From NCBI GenBank assembly GCA_964019425.1, contig OZ025782.1, positions 62,001 through 126,000 of the forward strand: a DNA stretch of 64,000 nucleotides. The letters run 5' to 3'. The DNA comes from Flectonema sp. DT1601. Its lineage: Eukaryota; Euglenozoa; Diplonemea; Diplonemida; Diplonemidae. Shown piece after piece: positions 32,062 to 42,639 of this stretch. Below the pieces are notes generated by a model, which was given only the letters and a program-made list of their open reading frames with translations, was not told where the DNA came from and searched no databases. The stretch's first letter is position 1. Every line of letters begins with the position of its first letter. The position numbers and the translations under genes are program-made.

Positions 32062-33783
32062 CTAATGGGAAGATTCTGAAACTTTGTTCCAAAGTTCGCA
32101 GATTTTGTCGTTGTTGTAAATAACGTTTTCAATTTTATGAAATCCGGGGATATCAGCGCTGAGTACAATCTGCTGAGTAACCTTCTCACCCGCCTTGGTA
32201 ATTGGCCATGAGACAGCTCCCTTACTTGGATTTCCACTTCTAGCAAATTCAACCCACATGTCTCCCATGAGTTGAGAAAAACTCATTTCCTTATCGTTAA
32301 AGTACGCATGGTACCCAGTACCAAATGATTCATCGAAGCAAGCAGTACATTCCTTGAGCTGCTGACAAGGCTCACTCTTCAACTTCTTACCGTAAATTCC
32401 ACAGCATGAACCATCAAACATAAACACCGGCTGACCGTAAATGAACATCACTTCGTCTTCGTGCTTTGAACCAAGGTATGGGTAGTGCCACTGTGGGTCG
32501 GATGAGCAGGCAGGGTTGCTCTGGTAGTAGTAGTCAAATCTGTACATAAATGGTTTTCCTGGAGCACGAGCATTCAGTTTAGTTAAAAAGTTCTGAACCT
32601 GACAAAATGAAGGATCAGTTGCAACAGAACCAATTACGTGAGCGTTCTCAGGGCAATCCTTGCAAGCTGCTGGGTACACTGCCTTTGCTTCTTCAAACAA
32701 GGACTCCGGAACACTCTTTCTTAAAAATCTGTAGTACTCCGTGTCACTCACATCTCTAAAGCCAGTTCCACTACTGTTGAGATACTTCTGAGCGATGTAT
32801 TTCATTGAGTCGTTGGTGTTGAATCCCATTATGACTGGAACTTCATTAAACTTTAAAGTACTTCCTGGTTTAAAGTATTCAGATGGGTGATGAGGAACAA
32901 CCACACCATCAACACAAGGAATAACACCAGCAGAGTACGTTAAACTAGTGAATGCAAGCGGGTCCTTCACAGCCTGGAAACACTCCTTCAGCTTTTGTGA
33001 GTAAAGACCTCCATATTCCTCAATTGGGCAACCAACTGCCTTAGCAATTGCTGGTACATTCTGTGTGAGAGATTCATTAGCAGTAGGTAGGTCGTCTAAT
33101 GTTCCACTCTCACCTACTAATCCATTAAAGAGACCTGCTGATCCAGGTAATACGAGATGTAATAAAGTTGATGACGCTCCGCTAGACTGACCGTGGGCAG
33201 CAACCTTATTTGGATCTCCTCCAAATTGTTTGATCTCACGTTGGACCCAACGAAGTCCACTTTGCATGTCCATTTGTCCCCAGTTACCAGTAGGTTTGTT
33301 AGTCAGTAAATCAGATCCGAAAGGCATCCATCCCATGGTACCACTTCTGTATGAGAGGGTTACGTAAATCGCTCCTTGGCGAGCGGCAATTGCAGATCCG
33401 TTGTAAGGTTCAGCTTCTCCAAATTGATATGATCCTCCAAAGATCCAAACTAAGACGGGTAAGTCATCTCCCTCCTTTGCGCCTGTTGGTTGCCAAACGT
33501 TCAGGTAAAGACAATCTTCAGATCCATAAGTTACGTTAACACTATCACCGACCTGCATGCAGGCCAGACCGAAGTCTTGTGCCAAGTATGGTTGTTTTTT
33601 GTATGGTTCAGTCAGGTCAACAGGTGCCTCGAAACGCTTTGAGTTCGCGAACTTAACTCCCAAGAATTCATTTGCTCCAGGGAGTAAGTTTCCGTAAATG
33701 GTGCTACCTGTAGTTAGAGTAACTGACGGACCCTGAGCACTAGCCAGCGCTGCCATCGCTAAGATAGTCACTGCGCGCATCAT
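32062..33783 (-). CDS. secreted type-B carboxylesterase/lipase
   Basis: 573 residues with signal peptide MMRAVTILAMAALASAQ. It is an alpha/beta hydrolase of the carboxylesterase/cholinesterase family: SEDCLYLNVWQP signature, oxyanion FGGSYQFG (HGGG-like), nucleophile elbow G-Q-S-S-G with Ser200, acidic member probably in GFNTNDS, and His in GSKHEDEVMFIYG. The family's usual GESAG is GQSSG here, and the acidic residue seems to be Asp where Glu is common. Multiple cysteines suggest disulfides. It would hydrolyse carboxylic esters outside the cell or in an endomembrane compartment. TTCGTTCAG lies about 15 bases upstream of the ATG. Confidence 0.93.
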   Translation of the reverse strand: MMRAVTILAMAALASAQGPSVTLTTGSTIYGNLLPGANEFLGVKFANSKRFEAPVDLTEPYKKQPYLAQDFGLACMQVGDSVNVTYGSEDCLYLNVWQPTGAKEGDDLPVLVWIFGGSYQFGEAEPYNGSAIAARQGAIYVTLSYRSGTMGWMPFGSDLLTNKPTGNWGQMDMQSGLRWVQREIKQFGGDPNKVAAHGQSSGASSTLLHLVLPGSAGLFNGLVGESGTLDDLPTANESLTQNVPAIAKAVGCPIEEYGGLYSQKLKECFQAVKDPLAFTSLTYSAGVIPCVDGVVVPHHPSEYFKPGSTLKFNEVPVIMGFNTNDSMKYIAQKYLNSSGTGFRDVSDTEYYRFLRKSVPESLFEEAKAVYPAACKDCPENAHVIGSVATDPSFCQVQNFLTKLNARAPGKPFMYRFDYYYQSNPACSSDPQWHYPYLGSKHEDEVMFIYGQPVFMFDGSCCGIYGKKLKSEPCQQLKECTACFDESFGTGYHAYFNDKEMSFSQLMGDMWVEFARSGNPSKGAVSWPITKAGEKVTQQIVLSADIPGFHKIENVIYNNDKICELWNKVSESSH

Positions 33784-35627
33784 TTTTAGTTGTTGTCTGA
33801 ACGAACATATGATTTTATTTAACAACAGAAAGGTAATTTAAATATTTAAGAGTACTGCTCTCACCCACTATGGGGAAGATTGAAGGCGTTAAAATTCTTT
33901 CTCGTTTTATCTTGAAATACGATTTCGTTTTTCTAGCAAAACGCCGCCATTCATAATGAGCACAATAACCAATGAATGATATTGTTTGTCTGTTACCTTT
34001 ACTTTTTTTTCCTTATTCTTTTTTTTTTTTTTTTTTTCCCCTCGAATATTAGTTCCAGCGAAGCTGTGGTACATTTATACGTAAATCATACAGCTGACTA
34101 GAATAGTTTTTTTTCTCTTTTTTTTCTTCTTTTCTTTTTTTTTTTTTTTTTCAACAAAATTTATCGAATCACTTCAGTCCACAAATCAATATCGACCCAA
34201 CGAGATTGTTTGTCTTCTGTCGGTTCATACCTCATGCTCTCCCACAAATAGTACTGTTGTTAGCCGTTATCATCTCAGTTTGCTTGGCAAATTTTTAATC
34301 ATCAAAATTTCTTTTTATTATTTGCAGAAAGGATATTTGTCTTCTGGAGCTTAAGGGTCAAAGGCATTCGTATTTTTTTTATTTTTTTCCAGGTGAAATT
34401 TCACCCAGATTGGAAGCTCAGCAGTTGCATGCGGAGCGACAATACTTCAGAAACCAGAGTGACTGTAGCCAACGACTTACTTCAAAGAACAAAAAAAAAA
34501 CCCATCCACGATTGATAAGAAACTTCTAATTGTAAGGAGAGCAGTAACTTTCTTCTTTCCGATGTTGCACAAGTGATTCTTATTGTCGTTGTTGTTTTTT
34601 TTTTGTTTTTTTTTTCTAAAATAATTTTCTTTCTCTTTTTTTTTCAGTAACAAAACAGAACGCAAGAAACGAATTAACTGACTTTCAAAGTTTTTATCTG
34701 AAGATACAGGTAAACAAAACATTTTTCGCAACAAAAAAAAAAAAAAACTAATCCGCACAAAGTTAGAACTGGAACACAGTGAAGGAGATGTACGCAGGAA
34801 TTCCTCCAACAGTATTAAAATAGAAGTTGAGCACTGAGATTCCTCTTCTTCTTCCTCTTCTTTTTTTTTTTTTTTTTTCAATGTAATGCAAAATTGCAAA
34901 AGGCAAAAATAATGGTATCAACGACAGATACGATCTTATGGGAAGACTGCATCAGGAACGATAACATTATTAAGATGAAAATTTATGCGTTCCGTGATTT
35001 TGTCTTTTTAGTGATAGTTGTGACCAAAAACATTATGAAACAATTTATCGAACCAAACGTAGAAAAGACGGTTGTGGACCATGAGGAGCCTAATCTGCAC
35101 CGGGTATGGAGCCGCCCAAGTCGAAACAGGAAAAGGACTTCTATCTTGCAAGACTAAGAGAACATCATCAGAAATGCAAGTTTTTTTCCAAAGAAAGAAA
35201 GTTTCTGAGAGATTCGATCACTCTGACGAAACGGGCTTCACTAGTAGCTTGCTATGAATCAGTATTAACATTTTTATAGCATTGCTTTTATTCATTAAAA
35301 GGTTCCATACAAAGTTTCCCCCCCCCCCCCCCCCCCCTTCCCCGTATTATTCAAGGCTAAACAAGTGTTTGCCCCTTATTTATTAAGATCCTCCATTTTT
35401 AGTGGGATTTCTTTTTGCTGTACCCTCAGTTTTTTTTTTTATTTTTTTTATATACTTGCAACGAACCTCCCCTCAGAGATCAACAGCTGAAAAAAACACT
35501 CACGTTTTTTTCCGAATAGATAGTAACGTAACAGAAATAAGAAACAACATAATAATAATTTTTTTTTTTTTGAAGAAATTCAGACAACACAAAACGCACA
35601 ACAAGAAGATGGAACTTTAATCAATCG
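33784..35627. other. spacer, no gene seen
   Basis: AT-rich with many runs. Plus-strand frames at 34894-35257 have no recognised domain. A 20-base C-run lies within it. Confidence 0.5.
35318..35337. repeat. 20-base poly-C tract
   Basis: An uninterrupted run of about 20 C in a genome where nearly all other runs are A or T. It could form i-motif/G-quadruplex structure, or its length could be an assembly uncertainty. Confidence 0.85.
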
Positions 35628-35745
35628 TTAGGCTTCAGTGAGTACATGCTGAAACGCAGGTTCAGCAGTCTGACCGCTAAGGACAAGACCCCCTTCGACC
35701 GATGTTTTTTTCTTATCTTCTGTAGTTGTGGAAGCTCTCAACGAA
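35628..35745 (-). CDS. possible C-terminal exon, unassigned
   Basis: An open minus-strand stretch without ATG, reading ...ASTTTEDKKKTSVEGGLVLS then GQTAEPAFQHVLTEA and a stop. Codon mix and composition look coding and stand out from the AT-rich gap. No upstream exon with a matching phase could be fixed. A second coding-like tail (TTTTKVESPIEPGETAGRDL, ending at 35876) lies just upstream on the same strand. Both may be remnants or exons of a short gene. Confidence 0.25.
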
Positions 35746-36507
35746 AAACAAAAAATTTATCAAGTAGTGGGAAGAGAAGAATAATAACGGGAAAATAAAG
35801 ACTTTACTTTGGTTGCTTGATGAACATAGGCAAGTCTCTTTTTTGTTACATAAATTAAACAAAATTTAAAACCAACTAAACGCTATGCAGATCCCTGCCT
35901 GCAGTTTCGCCGGGTTCAATGGGACTTTCGACTTTCGTTGTCGTTGTTATTGTTGTTGTCTTTCTTCTTTCTTTTTTTTTTTTTTTTTTTCTTCTTTCTC
36001 CTCTGTTTTCACGATCACGTGTTTTGCTGTTTGTCAGATTATAAATTTGACAAACTAGCATTGGCAAAGGCAACCCTTTATTTTACATACAAAAAAAAAA
36101 GAAATCTAAAAAGAAAAATTACTGAAACAAACAAAAAAAAAAGGTTATCGAAAGTGTTTCCCTTTTTTTCTCTCTTTTAATTCAATTGGAATTTCCAACA
36201 GAAGAGGGTTTCAATAAAAAATCCATTAACAAAGTGTTGGCAATGATTAACTCAATATGAGATAAGTGTTGCTTTGGCTTGACAGTGCAAGTAAAGTGGT
36301 ATCTTACAACTCTCGTATCTCAATGTGGTAATCTCCGGAAATCTCCATCTACTTAATAAGAATGTTACTTGGCGTTCCAGAACTCACAACCGACGAGTAA
36401 ATAAGCTTTTTCCTATACTGACAAATCTATATAAAAAAAAAAATAATAATTAGTCGAAAGTTTGATTTTTTTTTTTTTCCTTCTTGAATTTCATTCGCTT
36501 TTCAGCT

Positions 36508-36538
<31 letters not shown>

Positions 36539-36843
36539 AACCCCCCCCTCCTTTTGTTTTTTTTTTTCTGTTTATAAAAATGGAGCTTCGGAGCTCACAA
36601 TTTGTGCTAGGTATTTTACGATAATTGGTAACGAAACAGATTTATCTTCAAGGTTTTTTTTTTTTTTTTTTTTTTTTTCAATAAAGAAATGACCGTCGTG
36701 GATATAGAGCCTTCAAAGACAACTCACTTTCCATTTAACGTCACGTTATGAGAAGACAACAGCACAGAGGTTAATAATAAGTGTTAGATTCCCTTACTAC
36801 TAACAGTGTAATTGGAGATAAACCAGATGTTTGTTATATTTGA
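35746..36843. other. spacer, mostly homopolymer-rich
   Basis: Apart from the coding-like tail ending at 35876, only T-runs (near 35971-35990, 36517-36538 and 36655-36678) and noise frames are seen. Confidence 0.45.
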
Positions 36844-39078
36844 TTAAATTGACATCTCAGGTTCACTGCTACCTGATGATGAGGCACTACGAGAACGAAC
36901 GCTACACTTAGATCCTCTCCCATGTGATCTAGCTACGTATGGCATACTTGGATAAGCTTGATATTCGGATGATAACTCAGGCATGTCGATACAGATTTCC
37001 TGCTCATCAGAATTCAGCCCAGCTATACGACCTCCTCGTCTTGGCTGTCTTCTCAGACCTCTGTGTGCTCTGTGACATCCTTCCATTCCCCTAGGAAGAG
37101 GTTTTTCTTCTGGTTGTGATGCCTTGAAGTCAGTTGCATCCGAAAACGTAACCCTTTTTCTAATTATAATCCCCGCTGTGATCAGTATCATACTTCCCAA
37201 GACAATCGCCCACCAGTATTGCGATAACAACGACGACTCATCTTCAACAGGTGGCATTGTCTTTTCAACAGGAGGGAGTTCCGTAGAGACAGCGTTGACC
37301 TCCAAATCCTTCAACGCTACGAGTTGCGGGTCAGATGCATCGATTGCCCCTGAGGTACGAATCTGTTTTTGTTATTATTTATTGTCCCCTCCCCTGATAC
37401 TAACAATACTATAGTTTCCTCATACCTCATCTACGTTTGCATAAAGTTGAATAATCTTCTCATTGCGAACGACGTCGTCATTTTCGAGGATATCGAAATC
37501 AATCTGTTTGATGTGTTTTATTATTTGTTTCTATTTTGAGATGTTAATTTATAAATATTCCACAAAGTGCACCTGGTGATGCCTCACATGAGAAACAATT
37601 TACTTTAAGGGGACCCTACCATCTGTATTTCATCATTGACATACATATATCTCTTCCGCACCAGCGGTCATAGCATTTCTAAATCTGTTTGCTATGAGAC
37701 ACCCGAGTGATCTGCGATGGTTTAGAGTCGAAGGGCAGATTGATCTTGGACATGCTTTAACAGGGCAGCGTGAATAGATCTTTATTTGTGAAACTGTAGT
37801 GTTGCAAGCCTCAGCGAGCTTTGTCTGAAGTGTATCTGTGTCTAATGATACAGCTGCTAACAATCTAACTATCCGCTGTGATGCACAAGCAGAAGAACTT
37901 CTATCACAACCACCTTCTACAGAAGGAAGTTCACATCTATTATCTGAATGACGACACAGAACACTTGCATCACTAGTCGCACCACTTCCATAGGAGTAGC
38001 ATTTACACGCGTCTCCTGTTTTCCTTCTCCACGTAAATCCCTGCCGCCGCCTTTCCTTTGTGGGGCATTTCAGAGATCCCTTGTAGCAGTAGTCTCCCGG
38101 AACTACCAATGAAGAGCATATTCCACGGCTTACTCCGTACCCAGAGCAGTACCAGTTGCCTATTTTTGATACTTCATTGGTTTCGCTGTTACATCCGCAA
38201 GCTATTTTAAAAGCTTTCGCTATTCTCCTAGTAGGACTTGGGATTATTGTAGCATTCGAAGTAGGGACATCTGTTAGGATATCTGTGATCAGCGGGATGG
38301 CTGTGGAAAGAGTTGTTGGAATTGCAGTAACACCGATCGGGGTGATTGTTGGGACGCCAGTCAGAACATTTGACACTGGAAGGACCGTTGGCACAGCTGT
38401 CGGCTTCGCAGTTGGCGCAGCTGTTGGTGGTATCGTGGTTGGCACCGGCACAGCTGTTGGTGGTATCGTGGTTGGCACAAATGTTGGTATCGCGGTTGGC
38501 ACATATGTTGGTATCGCGGTTGGCACATATGTTGGTATCGCGGTTGGCACATATGTTGGTATCGCGGTTGGCGCCGCTGATTGAAATACGATAGGGGGCG
38601 GTTTTATAGGAATAATTGGGGGGGGCGGGCAATCAGGTAATGTCTTACTGTAAAAGCATTCCTGGCTACTGTAGCAGGCAGGAGGATACTTTTTGGCACC
38701 GGGGCTATTCACTGGTTCGCCATGTCCCGTTCCAACAAAATCGCTATGTGGCCATCCTCCAGGACCAAGGAAGGGAGGCTTCGGCAATTCATCTTTCCTA
38801 CCGAGAGCCACGTAATAGATAAAACAGCGATTCAAGAGAAGATCTACAGACCAGGCAATTATTTTAAATTCGGATGGATCCACAAATGACCCCTTCACTA
38901 ATCCAACAGCAAGTTCCATGCATTGCTTGCGAGGAGGTCTGCCACCAATTCCCGGAGTTCCTACCGACTTGTAGTCACCGTGAACCGAAAAACAAGGCCC
39001 ATTTGTCCTCGTCCATTTCGCCGCACTAGTGCCAATCAGCAGCGCTGAGAGTATCAGTAATTGTATTATTCTAAACAT
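36844..39078 (-). CDS. three-exon Cys-rich surface protein, membrane-anchored paralogue
   Basis: Exons 37645-39078, 37426-37503 and 36844-37362. Both introns are phase 0 (GTATGT and GTATGA donors). The joined protein is 676 residues. Signal peptide MFRIIQLLILSALLIGTSA, an N-terminal Cys domain of ~130 residues, a Thr/Pro stalk with four perfect 8-residue repeats (PTYVPTAI), a Cys-rich domain (ACGC...WYCSGYGVSRGIC...KCPT...C) and an Ala/Leu-rich alpha/beta segment (RIVRLLAAVSLDTDTLQTKL). Exons 2-3 add an acidic linker, one TM segment (YWWAIVLGSMILITAGIIIR) and a Ser-rich cytoplasmic tail. The neighbouring gene at 39715-41105 is a paralogue without the anchor. The family is not recognised; a stalked cell-surface role is inferred. 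Confidence 0.8.
38474..38569. repeat. four 24-bp tandem repeats encoding PTYVPTAI units
   Basis: Units of 24 bp begin at 38474, 38498, 38522 and 38546; the first differs by one base. Degenerate relatives continue upstream and downstream (PTAVPVPTT-type). They encode the O-glycosylation-prone stalk of the surface protein. Confidence 0.9.
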
Positions 39079-39199
39079 TAAGATTAACTTTGTTAGTTCC
39101 TTTAGCTTTCTTTTTTCCCCTCCCCCCTCCCTCAACGACTACCTATCTGGGAGAAATAGTTTTCAAACTAATAATCATCACAAAAATACTACCTCAAAT

Positions 39200-39710
39200 A
39201 TAAAGTTATTTTAATAATTCTGCGGGAGCAATACGGCTCAACCCATTGTGGGAGCTAATGGCTCGACCAAGGTCTCGTATTCCAACGTCGCACGGGAGCA
39301 GTGGCTCAACCGGTGCCCAATACCTGCCTGAATGAAAAATGTTGGATTATCTTCGACATCTGCGGCTCAAACCAAATAAAGAATGTAAATCAAAGATGGT
39401 AGGAAACTACTACATCACCCTAGCCGCTACGACTGCATGCAACATATTATGAATTTATTCGAATACGTGAATTAGCTTAGGAGCAGTGGCTCAACTAAAC
39501 AATCCTGAAGCTGCTGCCAGCTCCAAGATAACTTGTTTAGGAGCAGTGGCTCAACTAAACAATCCTGGAGCTGCTGCCAGCTCAAGATAACTTGTTTAGG
39601 AGCAGTGGCTCAACTAAACAATCCTGGAGCTGCTGCCAGCTCCAAGATAACTTGTTTAGGAGCAGTGGCTCAACTAAACTAGTAGGAGCAATGGCTCAGA
39701 ACTAAATTAC
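39200..39710. repeat. array of GAGC-NNNN-GCTC hairpin repeats with a ~60-bp tandem
   Basis: The core GGAGCAGTGGCTCAAC or close variants (GGAGCAATACGGCTCAAC, GGAGCTAATGGCTCGAC) recurs about eight times between 39224 and 39700. Each core is a small inverted repeat (GAGC/GCTC). From about 39480 it becomes a tandem of ~60-bp units (core, ACTAAACAATCCTG, AGCTGCTGCCAGCT, AAGATAACTTGTTT) repeated three times plus a partial unit. It lies between the two tandem paralogues. Confidence 0.85.
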
Positions 39711-39714
39711 TTAG

Positions 39715-41105
39715 TTAGGCTACATAGTTGACCTGAAAAACTAAACTTTGTTCGTTATCTTATTTGCAAGACTAGATAAATAAACACATACATAAAGTTT
39801 CTCTTGAACTGTGTCGTCAAGAATTAGAGCATTAGACGTCCGTGAGCTAGTGAGGCAACCTTTCGATTGACGCTGGCTTAGAGTAGGTAAGCAGACTCCT
39901 GCTGGACAGGCCTCTTCAGGACAGCGAGACAAGATGTGAATCCTGTCTTCTTTAACACCACAAGCGTCAGCGAGCTTGGAACTTAACGTCCGTAGAGGGG
40001 ATGAAATAAGAAGACGGATAACTGTTGTTCCTGAACACGCATTAAAACCAGTCGCACATCTTCCGTTGATTTTTGGAAGTCCACAAAAGTTCCAACTCCA
40101 ACATAAAACAGCGTCACTGTCAACTGCACCATTTTGATAATTATTACATCCGCATGCCTTTCCTGAATTGCGATGCTTCGCAAAAATATTCAACTTCGTA
40201 GGGCATTTAACATAACCTGACGGGCACGTCGAACCTGGTGCTTGAGCTTCCAAACATATTCCTCTGACTATTCCGCGTCCTCCACAATACCAAAGTCCAG
40301 TATTAAGAATAGATGATGGGGTAAGACTACTACAAGAACATAATGCTTTAATAGATGATAATGTTTTATTAGAAGAAGCTGGGTGTGGAGTAGGTGAAGA
40401 TGCGACAGCGGCTGGTGATAATGTTGGTTCCGCAGTTGGAGTCGCGCAAGGAACAGCCGTTGGAACAGGTGTTGGAATAGGCGTAGGCCCAGGAGGCTGC
40501 ACTGTTGGTTGTGTTGTAGGAACAACCGTTGAAGTAGGTTTGGCTGTAAAACCAGGAGGCTGCACTGTTGCAGGAACAGACGTTGGAACTGCTGTCGGCA
40601 CACCAGTTGGGACAGTTGCGGGATCCGCTGTTGGAACCGATGCTGGAGCACCAAATGCCGGTAACTGACAGTACCGATTTCCCGCGAATACTCTCATACA
40701 ATGGATACCACTAAAACACTTTAGGGGATCCGCAGATTGGTTAGAAGGCTTTCCTGAGGTGTTAACTGGAGGTCCGTTTCCTGTTTTCCCTATAAAGTCT
40801 TCAAAGTCCCATGGTTTCCCAATGGGTTGTGGAACATTAAGAGTTGTAAGTGACTGATAGTAAACAGAACATCTACCATCCCTCCACCCAAATCCCCAAA
40901 CCTCAAATCCCTGTTCTTCGGCAACTCCAACAGCCAGAATCATGCAATCTCTTCCAACCATACTATTCATTCTGACTATCTTGTATTCACCATTTCCAGG
41001 TTTACAACGACCAAGTGTAATTGTCCATATAGGCAAGTTCGGCGGTACTGCACAAAGAACAAAGCCCACCAACACTACAAGTATAGCAGATCGTAAAAGA
41101 TCCAT
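39715..41105 (-). CDS. Cys-rich stalked protein, apparently secreted paralogue
   Basis: Exon 1 is 39792-41105 (438 codons). A GTATGT donor lies at the same place as in the paralogue next door (...EKLY versus ...EEIY). A tiny exon 2 at 39715-39732 (VNYVA, stop) after TTTTTCAG is the best continuation that I see; without splicing the frame stops at 39741. Signal peptide MDLLRSAILVVLVGFVLCA, N-terminal Cys domain, Pro/Thr/Val stalk (TPIPTPVPTAVP), then WYCGGRGIVRGICL, KCPT, ACGC and VIRLLISSPLRTLSSKLADA segments aligned with the paralogue. No TM segment or cytoplasmic tail is found, so it may be released. ATTCTACACACAG precedes the ATG. Confidence 0.75.
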
Positions 41106-41402
41106 TTGTAGTGAATCCTGTGTGTAGAATAATAAAAGTAATACCTTGTGTTACAGTATGGGACTCCTTATATCAATTTGTTTTGTATTCACTATCGTGA
41201 TGTAATACGTCTTCTGTCTGTCGAAAAAGTATAATTAATAACACAAATCACAATGCCTAAAACCTTATGGCAGGAGTACGCCTTGTAACTGCGCACGATT
41301 TCTTTTTTGACATTTTTACGATTCGTGCAGCCGAACATCAACCTGGCGAATAGCCGCAAGGTTCTAACAAATACTAAAGTAGACCGTGTAAACAACGTAA
41401 GT
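41106..41402. other. spacer, no gene seen
   Basis: Just under 300 bp; a weak 67-codon minus frame has no support. Confidence 0.4.
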
Positions 41403-41669
41403 TCAGAATCCGGTTAGAGTTTCCGCCGCATCTCCCTTCTTACTGTTCATTGGTTTTATAACGCCGACACCAACAGTTGTATAAGCTCCTGATAGCTGTT
41501 AGGTTTAGATTAATGGTTTTTCATCTATGATGATTAACAACTGTCCGACAGAAATAAAACAACAAACCTTGATCGGAACACCACCATCATTCTTTATGGT
41601 GAGGTAACCAGGATATCTTAGTGTGGTCATCTTTCCTGGACCAACATTAACCTTTTCAACTTTTCCCAT
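41403..41669 (-). CDS. 64-residue two-exon protein, unknown
   Basis: Exon 1 is 41568-41669 (MGKVEKVNVGPGKMTTLRYP... to VPIK) and exon 2 is 41403-41495 (LSGAYTTVGVGVIKPMNSKK... stop). The 72-base phase-0 intron has a GTTTGT donor and an AACAG acceptor. Each exon is too short to stand out alone, but the pieces fit: a T-rich stretch and CTATTCAG acceptor-like site lie 20 bases before the ATG, and donor, acceptor and phase all follow the window's rule. The Gly/Val-rich beta-like sequence TTVGVGVIKP faintly recalls the last strand of EF-Tu/eEF1A domain 3, but the protein is far too short to be that. Function unknown. Confidence 0.6.
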
Positions 41670-42639
41670 TATAATTTCGTGTGTAACTGAATAGAAAAAA
41701 AAAAAAAAAAACAGTCAGAGAACACTTCCACTTTGTGCAGATAGCTTTCCTTAAGAGACTTAAGTGGCTGCTCTTTATAAATAAATAATTTGACAATCGA
41801 GGATTTTTGTTTGATGACCTGAAGGAGATCTAACTCACCGTTCAGGTATCAACAATACTACGACAGCTACCGGTTTCCAAAAAAAAAGTCCAATTGAAAA
41901 AAAAAAAAAAAAAAAAAAAAACACCCTCAAAAAATGAGAAAACGCAAAGATAGAACTCGACAGAATTCTGGGGAAGTCGCAACTAATAACGGCTTTCAAT
42001 TTAAATAGTTTCTTCTCCCGACTACCGACTACTGATAACACGTCTTTTTGTCAATACGGTTATTCTCTTTGCGTTTCAAGGCAATTTACGGTGAGTTACG
42101 ACGTAACAAAACAAAAGTAAAAAAAAAAATACCAAAAAAAAAAAATTAAGTAAATCACCTCAGCGATTCAGTAAAAAGAATCTGAACAAACAAAAACGGG
42201 AACAAAATTTTATTTTATTAGGGCACTCACTTACGCGTTGAAATATCCCAAAAAAAAGTGCTTTTCCTTCATGAACAGCATCGGGAGAGAAGCGACAAGT
42301 CTGAGGATGTTATATCTCTGAGACGAGCAAGGAAAGCGATGATAAGGAAGGAATGTGTCGTCTTCACCTTATTATTCCGTTTTATTCGTCAAGGGAATCA
42401 TCTAAGCTCAAAAAGGATTAAAGTCAATAAAAAGAATGCACTATCAGGTGTGTAGCGTATGACATCTTCTACTGGATAAGATACAAACAGGTTGGTTAAT
42501 CATCACAAAACACAACCAAAAAAAAACGACAAGTCAAAATCATGAATAATAGAAGACAGACGAGGTTACGGAAACTAATAAAGAAGAAAGGAATCGCCAA
42601 GATTTAGAAAAAATAATAAACAACACAACTGAGAACCTG
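41670..42639. other. spacer, no gene seen
   Basis: Holds an A-run of about 23 near 41899-41921. The short plus-strand frame at 42258-42455 is unsupported. Confidence 0.5.

Noticed and set aside
34894-35257. Plus-strand frames of 87 and 61 codons
   Set aside because: Opposite to every supported gene, no recognisable domain, and no acceptor or neighbour context.
39480-39700. CRISPR-like array of regularly spaced ~60-bp units
   Set aside because: The spacers are themselves repeated and the host is eukaryotic; it is a tandem repeat.
41403-41669. Fragment of eEF1A
   Set aside because: Only a few residues of the last strand (TTVGVGVIKP) resemble it; the rest does not, and the two-exon frame is complete in itself.
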